From the NCBI GenBank assembly GCA_946497375.1, contig CAMMKE010000023.1, positions 1 through 15,690 on the forward strand: a stretch of DNA of 15,690 bases. The letters are read 5' to 3'. The position numbers and the translations under genes were made by a program. Below the pieces are notes generated by a model that worked only from the letters and a program-made list of their open reading frames with translations, made no database searches and had not been told where the DNA came from. The stretch comes from an uncultured Mycoplasmatota bacterium. GTDB lineage: Bacteria > Bacillota_I > Bacilli_A > RF39 > UBA660. Shown in pieces: positions 1-7,891 of the stretch (the first letter of the stretch is position 1; each line of letters begins with the position of its first letter).

Positions 1-38
1 TTCTGTGCGAAAAAAATAGAATATCTATAAAATAAATA

Positions 39-85
39 AAAAAAGAGAACTTTTCTCTTATTTTATGGTGCGTTCTCTTTTTTTT
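39..85. terminator. Hairpin terminator, possibly bidirectional
   Basis: AAAGAGAAC (ending at 50) is complementary to GTTCTCTTT (from 72), and the right arm runs into eight T residues (78-85). The left arm is preceded by an A-rich run, so a minus-strand transcript would also meet a U-tract. The arm at 43-49 can alternatively pair with TTCTCTT at 53-59 to give a tighter hairpin with a 3-base loop. It most likely ends a gene lying left of the window and insulates the membrane-protein gene at 186. Confidence 0.6.
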
Positions 86-185
86 ATAACTCATTATTCC
101 TTTATTTTTCAACATTTTATCAACAAAGGAATTTATTCTTCAAAATATTTTTGATATACTATATATAAGAATTGGAGAGATATTT

Positions 186-1508
186 ATGTTAGCAGTACTA
201 AAAAAGAATAAAAAAGCAATCATTCTATTTACATTCTTTTATATACTAATTTTTATATATAACTTTTATAGACCTATAGACTTAGATTTAATGTGGAATT
301 ATGGCTTTAGCAAAAATGTTAGCGATGGACTAATTATGTATAGAGACTTTAATATGGTAATAACACCATTTTATCCTGCTCTAACAGGACTACTCCTGAA
401 AATACTAGGAAATAACATGATTATCTTCTATATTATAAATTCCTTTTATGCACTATTAACTTTAATAGTAGTATACAAATTAGATAAAAAAATTATTATT
501 CCCTTTTTTATCTATTATCTATTCGATACCTCCCCAGGTTATAATACCCTAATAGTCTTCTTTGCATTTCTATTAATATACTTAGAAAAGCATAAAAGAA
601 GTGATTATTTAATAGGTCTCGTAATAAGTCTTGCTTTCTTAACAAAATCTAGTATTGGAATATTCCTTGCTCTTCCCACTCTTTATTACCTAAAGAAACC
701 TAAAAAAATTATTAAAAGAATAATTCCTGTTATTATAACAAATATAATAGTAATAGGATATTTCTATTTAAATAATGCTCTATATGATTATATAAACTAT
801 GCCTTTCTAGGTCTATTAGACTTTTCTAATGGAAATGGAAACTTTAATATAATAACAATTATAGTAGTACTAATAGTTATTTATATTATAAGAGAATATA
901 TAAAAACAAAAGATTTTGAACTTTTATATGTTTTAGTTTTTATGATAATGGCTTATCCTCTATTTAATATAAGCCACACTTTATCTGCTATTATTCCTCT
1001 AGTATATTACCTACTTAAAAAATATCCTAAAGTAAATAATATCATAACTAAATTCTCCCCTATTTTTATATTAATACCAATTTTCTCTTTAATAATTAAT
1101 TATGCTCTATGTAATCCTAGATATGATAATAACTTATTCAAATATCGCTATTTACAAAATGAGTATATGTCTGATATTGATGCTTTAGAAAATTATTTTA
1201 AAGGAAAATATGATAATGTATATTTCTTTGTAATGGAATCATACTTATACAAATTAACATTAGATTTACCAATTACAGAATATGATTTAACTCTTAAAGG
1301 AAACATGGGTTATAATGGTGAGGAGAAAATGATAGATAAAATAAAAGATTTAAAAAAAGGAAGTATTTTAGTCATATACTATGAATTTCCTGATACTACT
1401 AATGAAATGTTAAAAACTCAAGCAAGTAAAAAAATATATGATTTCATAACTGAAAACTATGGATCAATTGGACAATTCCATAAATTTAAAATCTATGTAA
1501 AAAATTAG
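186..1508 (+). CDS. Polytopic membrane protein, GT-C (GT39/ArnT-like) glycosyltransferase candidate
   Basis: This is a 440-aa integral membrane protein with about ten hydrophobic segments and a soluble C-terminal part of roughly 115 residues. After the first membrane segment (about 11-28) comes an acidic stretch with D32, D34 and W37, then YRDF (52-55) and a Pro-rich turn (P61, P64). Acidic residues in the first outer loop followed by such a G/Y-rich and Pro motif are typical of GT-C enzymes, which move a sugar from a lipid-phosphate carrier to a substrate outside the membrane. The substrate cannot be told. ATG at 186 is chosen because GGAGAG at about 174-179 is well placed. A weak -10-like TATACT lies at 155-160. 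The gene is monocistronic: a terminator lies upstream and a non-coding gap downstream. It could instead be a non-catalytic membrane protein of the same fold. Confidence 0.6.
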   Translation: MLAVLKKNKKAIILFTFFYILIFIYNFYRPIDLDLMWNYGFSKNVSDGLIMYRDFNMVITPFYPALTGLLLKILGNNMIIFYIINSFYALLTLIVVYKLDKKIIIPFFIYYLFDTSPGYNTLIVFFAFLLIYLEKHKRSDYLIGLVISLAFLTKSSIGIFLALPTLYYLKKPKKIIKRIIPVIITNIIVIGYFYLNNALYDYINYAFLGLLDFSNGNGNFNIITIIVVLIVIYIIREYIKTKDFELLYVLVFMIMAYPLFNISHTLSAIIPLVYYLLKKYPKVNNIITKFSPIFILIPIFSLIINYALCNPRYDNNLFKYRYLQNEYMSDIDALENYFKGKYDNVYFFVMESYLYKLTLDLPITEYDLTLKGNMGYNGEEKMIDKIKDLKKGSILVIYYEFPDTTNEMLKTQASKKIYDFITENYGSIGQFHKFKIYVKN

Positions 1509-1522
1509 AAGGTTTAACCAAC

Positions 1523-1754
1523 TAATTTTTTTATTTTTTCGCTATCAATAATATCAGAACTATCTTTTAACAACTCTCTATATTTTTCATCTAAATAATT
1601 ATTAAAAAACTATCAGCATCTAATTCCCTATGCTTATTTACATATCTATATTCAACAAGTTGGCTATTTTTTTAATATAACCAACACCTATATCATGTTA
1701 AAATCTATTAAATTTAATTTTTTTGAGTAATAATATAAAACAATCTCCTAACAT
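1523..1754 (-). pseudogene. Decayed gene remnant (minus strand), family unknown
   Basis: Read on the minus strand, the gap between the membrane protein and rnjA gives a coherent coding trace broken by lesions. It starts at a possible ATG (1754-1752) and has an in-frame TAA at 1700-1698. A segment beginning HDIGVGYIKKIANL follows, then a frame change near 1655, then VEYRYVNKHRELDADSF. A second frame change lies in the T6 run at 1609-1604, followed by NNYLDEKYRELLKDSSDIID and TAG at 1525-1523. One added base at each of the two frameshift points would give a continuous hydrophilic protein end of about 70 residues. The composition of the last two segments looks like real protein rather than random AT-rich translation. 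I do not recognise the family. The trace may be chance. Confidence 0.4.
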
Positions 1755-1849
1755 TTTTTTAATCCCTATCTTTAATTACAATGAAGATAAATATAATAAT
1801 TTTAAACAATTAATCATACTTTCTATTTGTAATACTAAATTATTAGCAA

Positions 1850-1878
1850 TAGACAAAACTAAAAAAATAGTGTATAAT
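1850..1878 (+). promoter_or_regulatory. Sigma-A-type promoter of rnjA
   Basis: TAGACA (1850-1855) and TATAAT (1873-1878) are separated by 17 bases. This predicts a start near 1885 and a leader of about 40 bases with AAAGGAG (1914-1920) before the rnjA ATG at 1926. Confidence 0.75.
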
Positions 1879-1925
1879 CTATATCGGTTAGTTCTTCGAG
1901 GTTTTATAAAAAGAAAGGAGAAACA

Positions 1926-3599
1926 ATGAATAAAAAGTCAGATGAAACAAAGATAATTGTTTTAGGTGGCTTAGGAGAAGTAGGAAAAAACATGTATTGT
2001 GTAATGCATGAAGACGAAATTATTGTTATAGACGCGGGAGTATCTTTTGCAGAAGGAGAACTTTTAGGTATAGATTATGTCCTTCCAGATTACTCATTTT
2101 TAAAAGACAATGAAGATAAAATTAAAGCTCTATTAATAACACATGGTCATGAAGACCATATAGGAGCGATACCTTTTTTATTACAAAGTGTAAAAATTCC
2201 TGCTATCTATGCCCCTAATCAAGCTAAAGAATTAATTAAATTAAAATTAGAAGACAGAAACATTAGATATGATAATTTATATGCATATGATGAAAATACA
2301 AAATTAAAATTCAAGTACATGGAAGTAGAGTTTATTAGAACTACTCACTCTATCCCTGATTCTCATGGTATTTGTATTACTACCCCTAATGGTAGAATTG
2401 TTACAACTGGAGACTTTAAATTTGACCTAACTCCAATTGGACCAATGGCAGACCTTTATAAAATGGCTAAACTTGGTGAAGAAGGAGTAGATTTACTAAT
2501 AAGTGATAGTACTAACGCTTTAAATGAAGGAATGTCTATTAGTGAATCTCGTGTTGATGATGCTATTATAGATATCTTTGATAAATACAAATATAACCGT
2601 ATTATTATTGCAACTTTCGCTTCTAATATCTACAGATTAAAGCATATATTTGAATCATGCTATCAACATGGTAGAAAGATATGTGTCTTTGGACGTAGTA
2701 TGGAAAATAATATAGATATCTCTATTAAAGGTGGCTATATTGACCATAAAGAATTATTAGTATCCCCAGAAGTTGCCAATACTCTAAAGCCTGGAGAAGT
2801 AACAATACTATGTACTGGTTCCCAAGGAGAACCTCTAGCAGCCTTATCAAGAATAGCAGATGGTACTCATAAACAAATTAAATTAAGACCAGATGATATT
2901 GTCATATTTTCATCAAGTGCTATTCCTGGAAATGCTTTAAGTATTCATAAAACTATTAACAAGTTATATTTAAAAGGTGTTAAAGTATTTACTAACATGA
3001 CTATGAATAATTTACATACCTCAGGTCATGCTAACCAAGAAGAACTAAAGTTAATGATAAGATTATTAAAACCTAAATACTTAATGCCATTCCATGGAGA
3101 CTATAGAATGTTAAAACAACATGCAAATCTAGGAATAGATTGTGGTATCCCTAAGGAAAATACTTTTATTCTAAAGAATGGTAATAGTTTAATATTAAAA
3201 AATCACAAAATAACCAAAGGAGAAAGTTATCCAAATAATGATATTTATGTAGATGGTTCTAGAATTGGTGAAGTTGGTAGTGCTGTTATAAGAGATAGAA
3301 AGATAATGGCTAGTGATGGTATTTTAGTAGTAATAGCTAATATCAATTCTAAAGAAAGAACACTACTTACAAAACCTAATATTACAACAAGAGGTTTTGT
3401 CTTAGTAAATGAAAATGAAGAATTAATTAGAAAAATTGAAAGAGAAGCTAGTAACGTTATTACTGAAACATTAAAAGATAGAAAAGCAACTTTCACAGAC
3501 ATTAAAAATCAATTAAGTCTAGACCTAATACCATTTATCATGAATTTAACTGGTAGAAGACCATTAATATTACCAATAATATTGGATATAAAGAAATAA
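1926..3599 (+). CDS. rnjA: Ribonuclease J (RNase J1 type)
   Basis: This 557-aa cytoplasmic metallo-beta-lactamase/beta-CASP ribonuclease has 5'-to-3' exonuclease and endonuclease activity in mRNA turnover and rRNA/RNA maturation. The zinc-ligand motif is intact: H73-x-H75-x-D77-H78, with H141 and D163 (TGDFKFD). The beta-CASP part shows SDSTNA (about 193-198), and the later histidines H364, H368 and H390 (MPFHGDYR) sit almost exactly where they do in Bacillus RNase J1. Length matches the usual ~555 aa. Start ATG 1926 follows AAAGGAG at good spacing, behind a clear promoter, which rules out the longer TTG-started reading that crosses the promoter. The stop overlaps the start of the GNAT gene by one base (TAATG), so the two are translationally coupled. 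Bacilli often have two paralogues; J1 is favoured from the residue numbering only. Confidence 0.96.
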   Translation: MNKKSDETKIIVLGGLGEVGKNMYCVMHEDEIIVIDAGVSFAEGELLGIDYVLPDYSFLKDNEDKIKALLITHGHEDHIGAIPFLLQSVKIPAIYAPNQAKELIKLKLEDRNIRYDNLYAYDENTKLKFKYMEVEFIRTTHSIPDSHGICITTPNGRIVTTGDFKFDLTPIGPMADLYKMAKLGEEGVDLLISDSTNALNEGMSISESRVDDAIIDIFDKYKYNRIIIATFASNIYRLKHIFESCYQHGRKICVFGRSMENNIDISIKGGYIDHKELLVSPEVANTLKPGEVTILCTGSQGEPLAALSRIADGTHKQIKLRPDDIVIFSSSAIPGNALSIHKTINKLYLKGVKVFTNMTMNNLHTSGHANQEELKLMIRLLKPKYLMPFHGDYRMLKQHANLGIDCGIPKENTFILKNGNSLILKNHKITKGESYPNNDIYVDGSRIGEVGSAVIRDRKIMASDGILVVIANINSKERTLLTKPNITTRGFVLVNENEELIRKIEREASNVITETLKDRKATFTDIKNQLSLDLIPFIMNLTGRRPLILPIILDIKK

Positions 3600-4105
3600 T
3601 GTTTATAGATTTAGACAAAAATTTAAGTATCAAAAAACTAGATATAAACAATGATAAAGATATTTGGCTAATTAATACTTTAGATAATGATAAAGATGTA
3701 GCAGGAAAAGATGGATTCTTATATTCTATAAAAGAAAAAACACTAAAGAATTATCATTTATATACTAATAATTTATATGGTAATCATTATGCTATTTATC
3801 TAAATCATAATCAACCTATTGGCTATATAAATATTACTAATATAGTAATTAAAAAAAGTGTATATTTAAACTATGCTTTACTTAAAGAATATTACCATCA
3901 TGGTTATATGACTAAAACTTTAATAGGTATAAGTAATATTATATTTTCCGACGAAGATAATAATGTATCAGAAATAATTTTAAAAATTGATTCATTAAAT
4001 AAAAGAAGCCAAAGAACTGCAAATTTAGCAGGTTTTACAAAAGTAAAAAGAAAATTTGGTAGATATACTTATATACTAACAAAAAATAAAAGAGTTCAAT
4101 TTTGA
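3599..4105 (+). CDS. GNAT-family N-acetyltransferase (RimJ/RimL-like)
   Basis: This 168-aa cytoplasmic protein has GNAT features. A beta strand (NYALL, about 91-95) leads into the degenerate acetyl-CoA loop EYYHHGYMTKTL (about 96-107), in place of the common Q/RxxGxG/A. The C-terminal motif is DSLNKRSQRTANLAGF, matching the N-x(2)-S-x(3)-A-x(3)-GF signature of RimJ/RimL-type enzymes. It would transfer acetyl from acetyl-CoA to an amine of a protein or small molecule; the substrate is unknown. Its ATG overlaps the rnjA stop (TAATG), implying coupled translation and expression from the rnjA promoter. The TGA stop lies inside the downstream terminator hairpin. Confidence 0.8.
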   Translation: MFIDLDKNLSIKKLDINNDKDIWLINTLDNDKDVAGKDGFLYSIKEKTLKNYHLYTNNLYGNHYAIYLNHNQPIGYINITNIVIKKSVYLNYALLKEYYHHGYMTKTLIGISNIIFSDEDNNVSEIILKIDSLNKRSQRTANLAGFTKVKRKFGRYTYILTKNKRVQF

Positions 4106-4118
4106 ACTCTTTTATTTT
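4088..4118. terminator. Bidirectional terminator between convergent GNAT gene and rny
   Basis: AAAAGAGTTCAA (4088-4099) is complementary to TTGAACTCTTTT (4102-4113) with almost no loop, followed by ATTTT. On the other strand the stem is followed by TTTATTTTTT. The hairpin contains the GNAT stop (4103-4105) and overlaps the rny stop (4114-4112). Confidence 0.85.
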
Positions 4119-5665
4119 GCTTCTTCAACTGCCCTAGTCTCTCTTACTACAGTAATTTTAATAGTACCAGGATAGTTCAAAGTAGATTCTATTTTTTCTT
4201 TAATATCACGAGCTACTCTATGAGCTTCTAAATCATCTATTTCATCTGGTTCTACTATGACTCTAAGTTCTCTTCCTGCTTGCATAGCATAGGCTTTAGA
4301 AACACCTTCTATATCATTAGCAACTGCTTCTAACTGAGTTAATCTCTTGACATAGTTTTCTAGTGAATCATTACGAGCCCCAGGTCTACTAGCAGAAAGT
4401 GCATCAGCAACTGCTACTAAAGAAGATATAACTGATGTAGCTTCAGTATCACCATGGTGTGATGCTATTGCATTAATAACAACATCATTTTCCCCATATT
4501 TTTTGGCAAGCTCTACACCTATACTAACATGACTTCCTTCAATCTCATGGTCAACTGCTTTACCAATATCATGTAATAGTCCTGCTCTTTTCGCAAGAGA
4601 TACATCTTCACCAATCTCTCCTGCCATAAGTCCAGTTAAATTAGCAACTTCAATTGAATGTTGTAAAGCATTTTGTCCATAACTAGTTCTAAAATGAAGT
4701 CTACCAATTATCTCTATTAACTCAGGAGCCATTTTCGTAATACCAAGTTCAAATAAAGCATTATTACCATACTCTAAAATTTTCTCTTTAGTCTCTTTAC
4801 ATACTTTATCATAAACTTCTTCAATTCTTGTAGGATGAACTCTTCCATCTTTTATTAAAGTCTCAAGTGTTAATCTAGCCATCTCTCTTCTTAAAGGATC
4901 AAAACTAGATAACACAACTGCTTCTGGAGTATCATCAATAATAAGGTCAACCCCTGTAACGGCCTCAATAGTTCTAATATTTCTACCTTCTCTACCTATT
5001 AATCTACCTTTCATCTCATCATTAGGTAAACTAACAACCGTAACAGTCTCACTACTTGCAATATCTGCTGAGTATCTTTGCATTGAACTAACTATCATCT
5101 CTTGAGCTTTTTTATCAGCAGTTAACTTAGCTTCATTTTCCTGTTCACTAATATAAACAGCAATCTCTCTACTCATAGACTCTTTTACATTTTTCATAAT
5201 CAAATCATGAGCTTTCTCTTTACTATAGCCTGAAATTTCTTCAAGCAAACTAATTTGTTCTTTCTTAATTTCCTCCACTTTTGCTTCTTTTTCTTGAATA
5301 TCTTTTTGTCTTTGAATTATCTTCTCTTCTCTTTCATCTAAAGTAGCCTCACGTCTCTGACAAATTTCATCACGTTTATCTAAACTAGACTCTCTTTGTA
5401 ATAGTTTATTTTCACTATCTTTAAGTTCTGACTTTTTCTCTTTAATATCTTTTTCGACTTCAAGTTTTAACTGATAAGACTTTTCTTTCGCTTCCATAAC
5501 AGCATCTCTTTTAATCTTATCAGCATTTTTCTCTGCATCGCTTAACATTTTATCTATCTTTTTAGAAGTTGTCCCTTCTCTTATATAAGTAACTAAAAAA
5601 GTTAATCCAAAACCACAAATTAATCCAAAAATTATCAGTAAAATGGAGAGTAACATTTCATTCAT
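4112..5665 (-). CDS. rny: Ribonuclease Y
   Basis: This 517-aa membrane-anchored endoribonuclease starts bulk mRNA decay in Gram-positive bacteria. The order is an N-terminal membrane helix (about 5-27), a long charged coiled coil (about 35-195), a KH RNA-binding domain with GREGRNIR (224-231), and an HD hydrolase domain with H336, H365-D366 (LLHDIGK) and H403-H404. This matches the ~520-aa family exactly. Start ATG 5665 has TGGAGGT at 5677-5671; a second in-frame ATG three codons on is less well placed. The gene has its own strong promoter (5751-5723) and appears monocistronic, ending in the terminator shared with the GNAT gene. RNase J, its partner in RNA turnover, is encoded just across that terminator. 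Confidence 0.98.
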   Translation of the reverse strand: MNEMLLSILLIIFGLICGFGLTFLVTYIREGTTSKKIDKMLSDAEKNADKIKRDAVMEAKEKSYQLKLEVEKDIKEKKSELKDSENKLLQRESSLDKRDEICQRREATLDEREEKIIQRQKDIQEKEAKVEEIKKEQISLLEEISGYSKEKAHDLIMKNVKESMSREIAVYISEQENEAKLTADKKAQEMIVSSMQRYSADIASSETVTVVSLPNDEMKGRLIGREGRNIRTIEAVTGVDLIIDDTPEAVVLSSFDPLRREMARLTLETLIKDGRVHPTRIEEVYDKVCKETKEKILEYGNNALFELGITKMAPELIEIIGRLHFRTSYGQNALQHSIEVANLTGLMAGEIGEDVSLAKRAGLLHDIGKAVDHEIEGSHVSIGVELAKKYGENDVVINAIASHHGDTEATSVISSLVAVADALSASRPGARNDSLENYVKRLTQLEAVANDIEGVSKAYAMQAGRELRVIVEPDEIDDLEAHRVARDIKEKIESTLNYPGTIKITVVRETRAVEEAK

Positions 5666-5722
5666 TTTATACCTCCATTAGATATATACTTTAAATAAAA
5701 ATCTAAACTATAATCTAATTCT

Positions 5723-5751
5723 ATTGTAAGTTTTAATTAGCATCTTGTCAA
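5723..5751 (-). promoter_or_regulatory. Strong promoter of rny
   Basis: On the minus strand a perfect TTGACA (5751-5746) is followed after 17 bases by TACAAT (5728-5723). The repeat pair at 5754-5810 starts two bases upstream of this -35 box. Confidence 0.85.
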
Positions 5752-5753
5752 GG

Positions 5754-5810
5754 GACTTAAAATAAGGGTAATGTAAGTATTGTGACTTAAAATAAGGGTA
5801 ATGTAAGTAT
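5754..5810. repeat. Two identical 27-bp direct repeats, 30-bp period
   Basis: GACTTAAAATAAGGGTAATG followed by TAAGTAT occurs at 5754-5780 and again at 5784-5810 with no mismatch, separated by TGT. The 30-bp period is about three helical turns, so both copies face the same side of the DNA. Each copy begins with ACTTA and ends with TAAGT, a loose inverted repeat. The pair fills the space between the rny -35 and the region just upstream of the small HTH gene. A two-site operator for that regulator is the simplest reading; a recent tandem duplication is the alternative. Confidence 0.9.
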
Positions 5811-5863
5811 CTTATTTATATTTATCTTTTTTTATAAAATTTTATTAACGGGTGATAACTAAA

Positions 5864-6085
5864 ATGATTAAGGTAAATATTGAAAAACTATTAAAACAAA
5901 ATAAGAGAAGTAAATACTGGTTATGTCAAAGAATGAATATAACATCAAGGAATTTAAACAGAATTATAAGAGGAGAAACTACCTCTATTAGTTTCAAATA
6001 TATTGAAGAAATATGTTTATTATTAAACTGCCCCCCTGGAGATTTACTTACCCTAGAAGAAGATAAAATAAAAGAAGCCATCTGA
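5864..6085 (+). CDS. Small Cro/C1 (XRE)-type HTH transcriptional regulator
   Basis: This 73-aa protein is essentially one helix-turn-helix domain of the YozG-like Cro/C1 group: WLCQRMNITSRNLNRIIRGE is the HTH core, followed by the typical SFKYIEEICLLLNCPPGDLL end. It presumably binds DNA as a dimer. I chose ATG 5864 rather than the GTG at 5852 because GGGTGAT (5850-5856), complementary to the 16S 3' end, is then an ideally spaced ribosome site. A weak -10 (TATAAA, 5833-5838) lies upstream. It is a lone plus-strand gene between two minus-strand housekeeping genes (recA, rny). The adjacent 27-bp repeats are the obvious candidate operator, which would allow control of itself and perhaps rny. No toxin or phage gene accompanies it. 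Confidence 0.85.
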   Translation: MIKVNIEKLLKQNKRSKYWLCQRMNITSRNLNRIIRGETTSISFKYIEEICLLLNCPPGDLLTLEEDKIKEAI

Positions 6086-6094
6086 CTTCTTTTT
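6070..6094. terminator. Bidirectional terminator between HTH gene and recA
   Basis: AAAAGAAG (6070-6077) pairs with CTTCTTTT (6086-6093) around an 8-base loop containing the TGA of the HTH gene. U-rich tracts follow on both strands. It also overlaps the recA stop codon at 6095-6093. Confidence 0.7.
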
Positions 6095-7118
6095 ATTCTG
6101 CACTAGTTTTATTTAAGCTAATACCATAGTACTCTCTAACTTTTTCTTCTATCTCATCTCTTAACTCAGGTTTATCTTTAAGTAATAACTTAACATTCTC
6201 TTTACCTTGACCAAGTTTTTCACCATTATAAGAGTACCAAGAACCAGTTTTCTCAAGTATTCCTGCTTCACTACCTAAATCAATAAGTTCTCCTTCACGA
6301 GATATTCCCTCACCATACATAATATCAACAACAGCAGTTTTAAATGGAGGTGCTACTTTATTTTTAACAACTTTAACTGTCGTTTTATTACCCATAACTT
6401 TATCTCCAACTTTTAACTGTTCATTACGTCTAATATCAAGTCTAATCGTAGAATAGAATTTCAAAGCTCTACCACCAGGAGTAGTCTCAGGATTACCAAA
6501 CATAACCCCAACTTTCTCTCTTAACTGGTTAATAAAAATAGCAATTGTATTAGTCTTATTAATAGTACCACTTAACTTACGTAAAGCCTGTGACATAAGT
6601 CTAGCTTGTAATCCCACATGAGAGTCCCCCATCTCACCATCTATTTCTGCTTGTGGAACTAAAGCTGCTACAGAGTCAATTACAATAATATTAACAGCTT
6701 CACTTCTAACTAACGCTTCACATATCTCTAAAGCCTGCTCACCAGTATCAGGTTGTGATAAAATAAGCTCATTAGTATTAACACCAAGTCTTTTCGCATA
6801 AACAGGGTCAAGAGCATGTTCTGCATCAATAAATGCCGCTCTTCCACCAGTCTTTTGTACTTCAGCAATCGCTTGAAGAGCAAAAGTAGTTTTACCACTA
6901 GATTCAGGTCCATATATTTCTATAATACGTCCTTTAGGATATCCTCCTATTCCTAAAGCAATATCAAGACTTAAACAACCACTAGATACTACATCCATCT
7001 TCATATGAGGATTATCTCCTAACCTCATAACTGCACCTTTACCAAATTGTTTCTCTATATCCGCAAGCACTGCCTCCAAATTTTTATCTTTACTAACTTT
7101 ACTAGTCATTTTACTCAT
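6093..7118 (-). CDS. recA: Recombinase RecA
   Basis: This 341-aa ATP-dependent strand-exchange protein acts in homologous recombination and as co-protease that triggers LexA self-cleavage. It has Walker A GPESSGKT (70-77), the catalytic Glu in DAEHALD (E100), Walker B ending VIDS (D148), the L1/L2 region ([11 protein letters not shown] at about 159-169, and [10 protein letters not shown] at about 207-216) and the C-terminal lobe. Length is standard. Start ATG 7118 has a full GAGGAGGACA ribosome site at 7130-7121. It is transcribed alone from its own promoter beneath a LexA box. The cinA gene that usually lies between pgsA and recA in Bacilli is absent. Confidence 0.99.
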   Translation of the reverse strand: MSKMTSKVSKDKNLEAVLADIEKQFGKGAVMRLGDNPHMKMDVVSSGCLSLDIALGIGGYPKGRIIEIYGPESSGKTTFALQAIAEVQKTGGRAAFIDAEHALDPVYAKRLGVNTNELILSQPDTGEQALEICEALVRSEAVNIIVIDSVAALVPQAEIDGEMGDSHVGLQARLMSQALRKLSGTINKTNTIAIFINQLREKVGVMFGNPETTPGGRALKFYSTIRLDIRRNEQLKVGDKVMGNKTTVKVVKNKVAPPFKTAVVDIMYGEGISREGELIDLGSEAGILEKTGSWYSYNGEKLGQGKENVKLLLKDKPELRDEIEEKVREYYGISLNKTSAE

Positions 7119-7149
7119 AATGTCCTCCTCAAATAAATATTACAATATT

Positions 7150-7178
7150 ATTTTATAAGGATAAAATTAAATTGTCAA
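7150..7178 (-). promoter_or_regulatory. Sigma-A promoter of recA
   Basis: On the minus strand, a perfect TTGACA (7178-7173) is followed by a 17-base spacer and TAAAAT (7155-7150). The predicted start lies near 7143, giving a short leader that contains the ribosome site. Confidence 0.85.
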
Positions 7179-7187
7179 GCATTTTTT

Positions 7188-7201
7188 CGAACAAAAGTTT
7201 G
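7188..7201. promoter_or_regulatory. LexA (DinR) SOS box upstream of recA
   Basis: CGAACAAAAGTTTG matches the Bacillus-type SOS operator CGAAC-N4-GTTCG at nine of ten fixed positions. It lies nine bases upstream of the recA -35, close to where the Bacillus subtilis recA box lies. This predicts DNA-damage induction of recA by LexA, although lexA itself is not in this window. Confidence 0.8.
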
Positions 7202-7273
7202 CGATAATCCGTTATTCATCAAAAAAACACCCTGAATTTTAAAAATCTGCCTAGAGAATTTTCAAAATTCACA

Positions 7274-7310
7274 TAAAAAAAGAACCAAATTTTAATTTTC
7301 TTTTGGTCCT
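7274..7310 (-). terminator. Terminator after pgsA
   Basis: On the minus strand AGGACCAAA (7310-7302) pairs with TTTGGTTCT (7289-7281), with one G-U pair, followed by a run of seven T (7280-7274). The pgsA stop lies in the loop. It closes the gpsB-rnpB-rodZ-pgsA cluster and separates it from recA. Confidence 0.85.
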
Positions 7311-7891
7311 AAAATAAGCTTCTTATTAAGATTAAAATACTCTATCATAGAAATTATTGACATGATAGTTGCAAAATATACTAGAAAATCTGCAACTCTA
7401 ATATTCCAAAGTTCAAATGGTAAATTATAAAAGAATACTAAAACTAATCCCACCATCATAGAAGCAGTTTTAATCTTACCAGATTTAATCGCTGCCACAA
7501 CTTTACCTTTACTAGAAGCTTGCATCTTAATAGCATCTACAATAGTATCTCTAAATATAATAATAACAGGAATAGCAACAGGAATAAATCCTTTATAAGA
7601 AAGTATTATTAAAGCACTATTTACTAATACTTTATCAGCTATTGCATCTAACATTTTTCCTAAATCAGTAACCTCGTTATTCCTTCTAGCCAAATGTCCA
7701 TCTAAGAAATCCGTTAAACTTGCAATTATAAAGATAACTCCCGCAATTATATATTCTGTTTTTATATAGATACCACTAACTTCAATCTGTGGAAAACTAA
7801 ATCCCACCAAATAAAATGGGAATATTAAAATAATAATCATTATAATAGTTAATATAATTCTTAAAACAGTTAACTTAGTAGGTGTATTCAT
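7292..7891 (-). CDS. pgsA: CDP-diacylglycerol-glycerol-3-phosphate 3-phosphatidyltransferase
   Basis: This 199-aa integral membrane enzyme makes phosphatidylglycerol phosphate, the committed step to anionic phospholipids. It carries the complete CDP-alcohol phosphotransferase motif D64-G65-x2-A68-R69-x8-G78-x3-D82-x3-D86, which binds metal and substrate, and several hydrophobic helices before and after. I chose ATG 7891 over GTG 7897 because AAGGAA (7906-7901) is then correctly spaced. The gene overlaps the end of the rodZ-like gene by 17 bases, so the two are co-translated. The ymfM(rodZ)-pgsA order is conserved in Bacilli, which supports pgsA rather than another family member. Confidence 0.93.
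   Translation of the reverse strand: MNTPTKLTVLRIILTIIMIIILIFPFYLVGFSFPQIEVSGIYIKTEYIIAGVIFIIASLTDFLDGHLARRNNEVTDLGKMLDAIADKVLVNSALIILSYKGFIPVAIPVIIIFRDTIVDAIKMQASSKGKVVAAIKSGKIKTASMMVGLVLVFFYNLPFELWNIRVADFLVYFATIMSIISMIEYFNLNKKLILGPKEN

Noticed and set aside
65..154. 29-codon plus-strand frame beginning at ATG 65
   Set aside because: It starts inside the terminator hairpin and T-run, has no ribosome site, and its product has no protein-like features.
1723..1929. 68-codon plus-strand reading frame with a TTG start before rnjA
   Set aside because: It has no ribosome site, crosses the rnjA promoter (1850-1878) and overlaps the rnjA start; the composition looks like AT-rich noise, and the minus strand holds the better coding trace.
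3245..3502. 85-codon minus-strand frame inside rnjA
   Set aside because: It is antisense to the conserved C-terminal region of RNase J; no promoter or ribosome site supports it.
5754..5810. CRISPR-like repeat-spacer unit
   Set aside because: There are only two copies, separated by three bases, with no spacer-sized interval and no cas genes.
5852..6085. HTH gene as one half of a toxin-antitoxin pair or a prophage repressor
   Set aside because: No partner gene lies on either side; both neighbours are housekeeping genes (recA, rny) and no phage-like gene or attachment repeat is seen.
7202..7270. Short palindrome GAATTTTCAAAATTC (7256-7270) upstream of recA
   Set aside because: It is AT-rich and short, with no promoter overlap; it is likely to occur by chance at this base composition.
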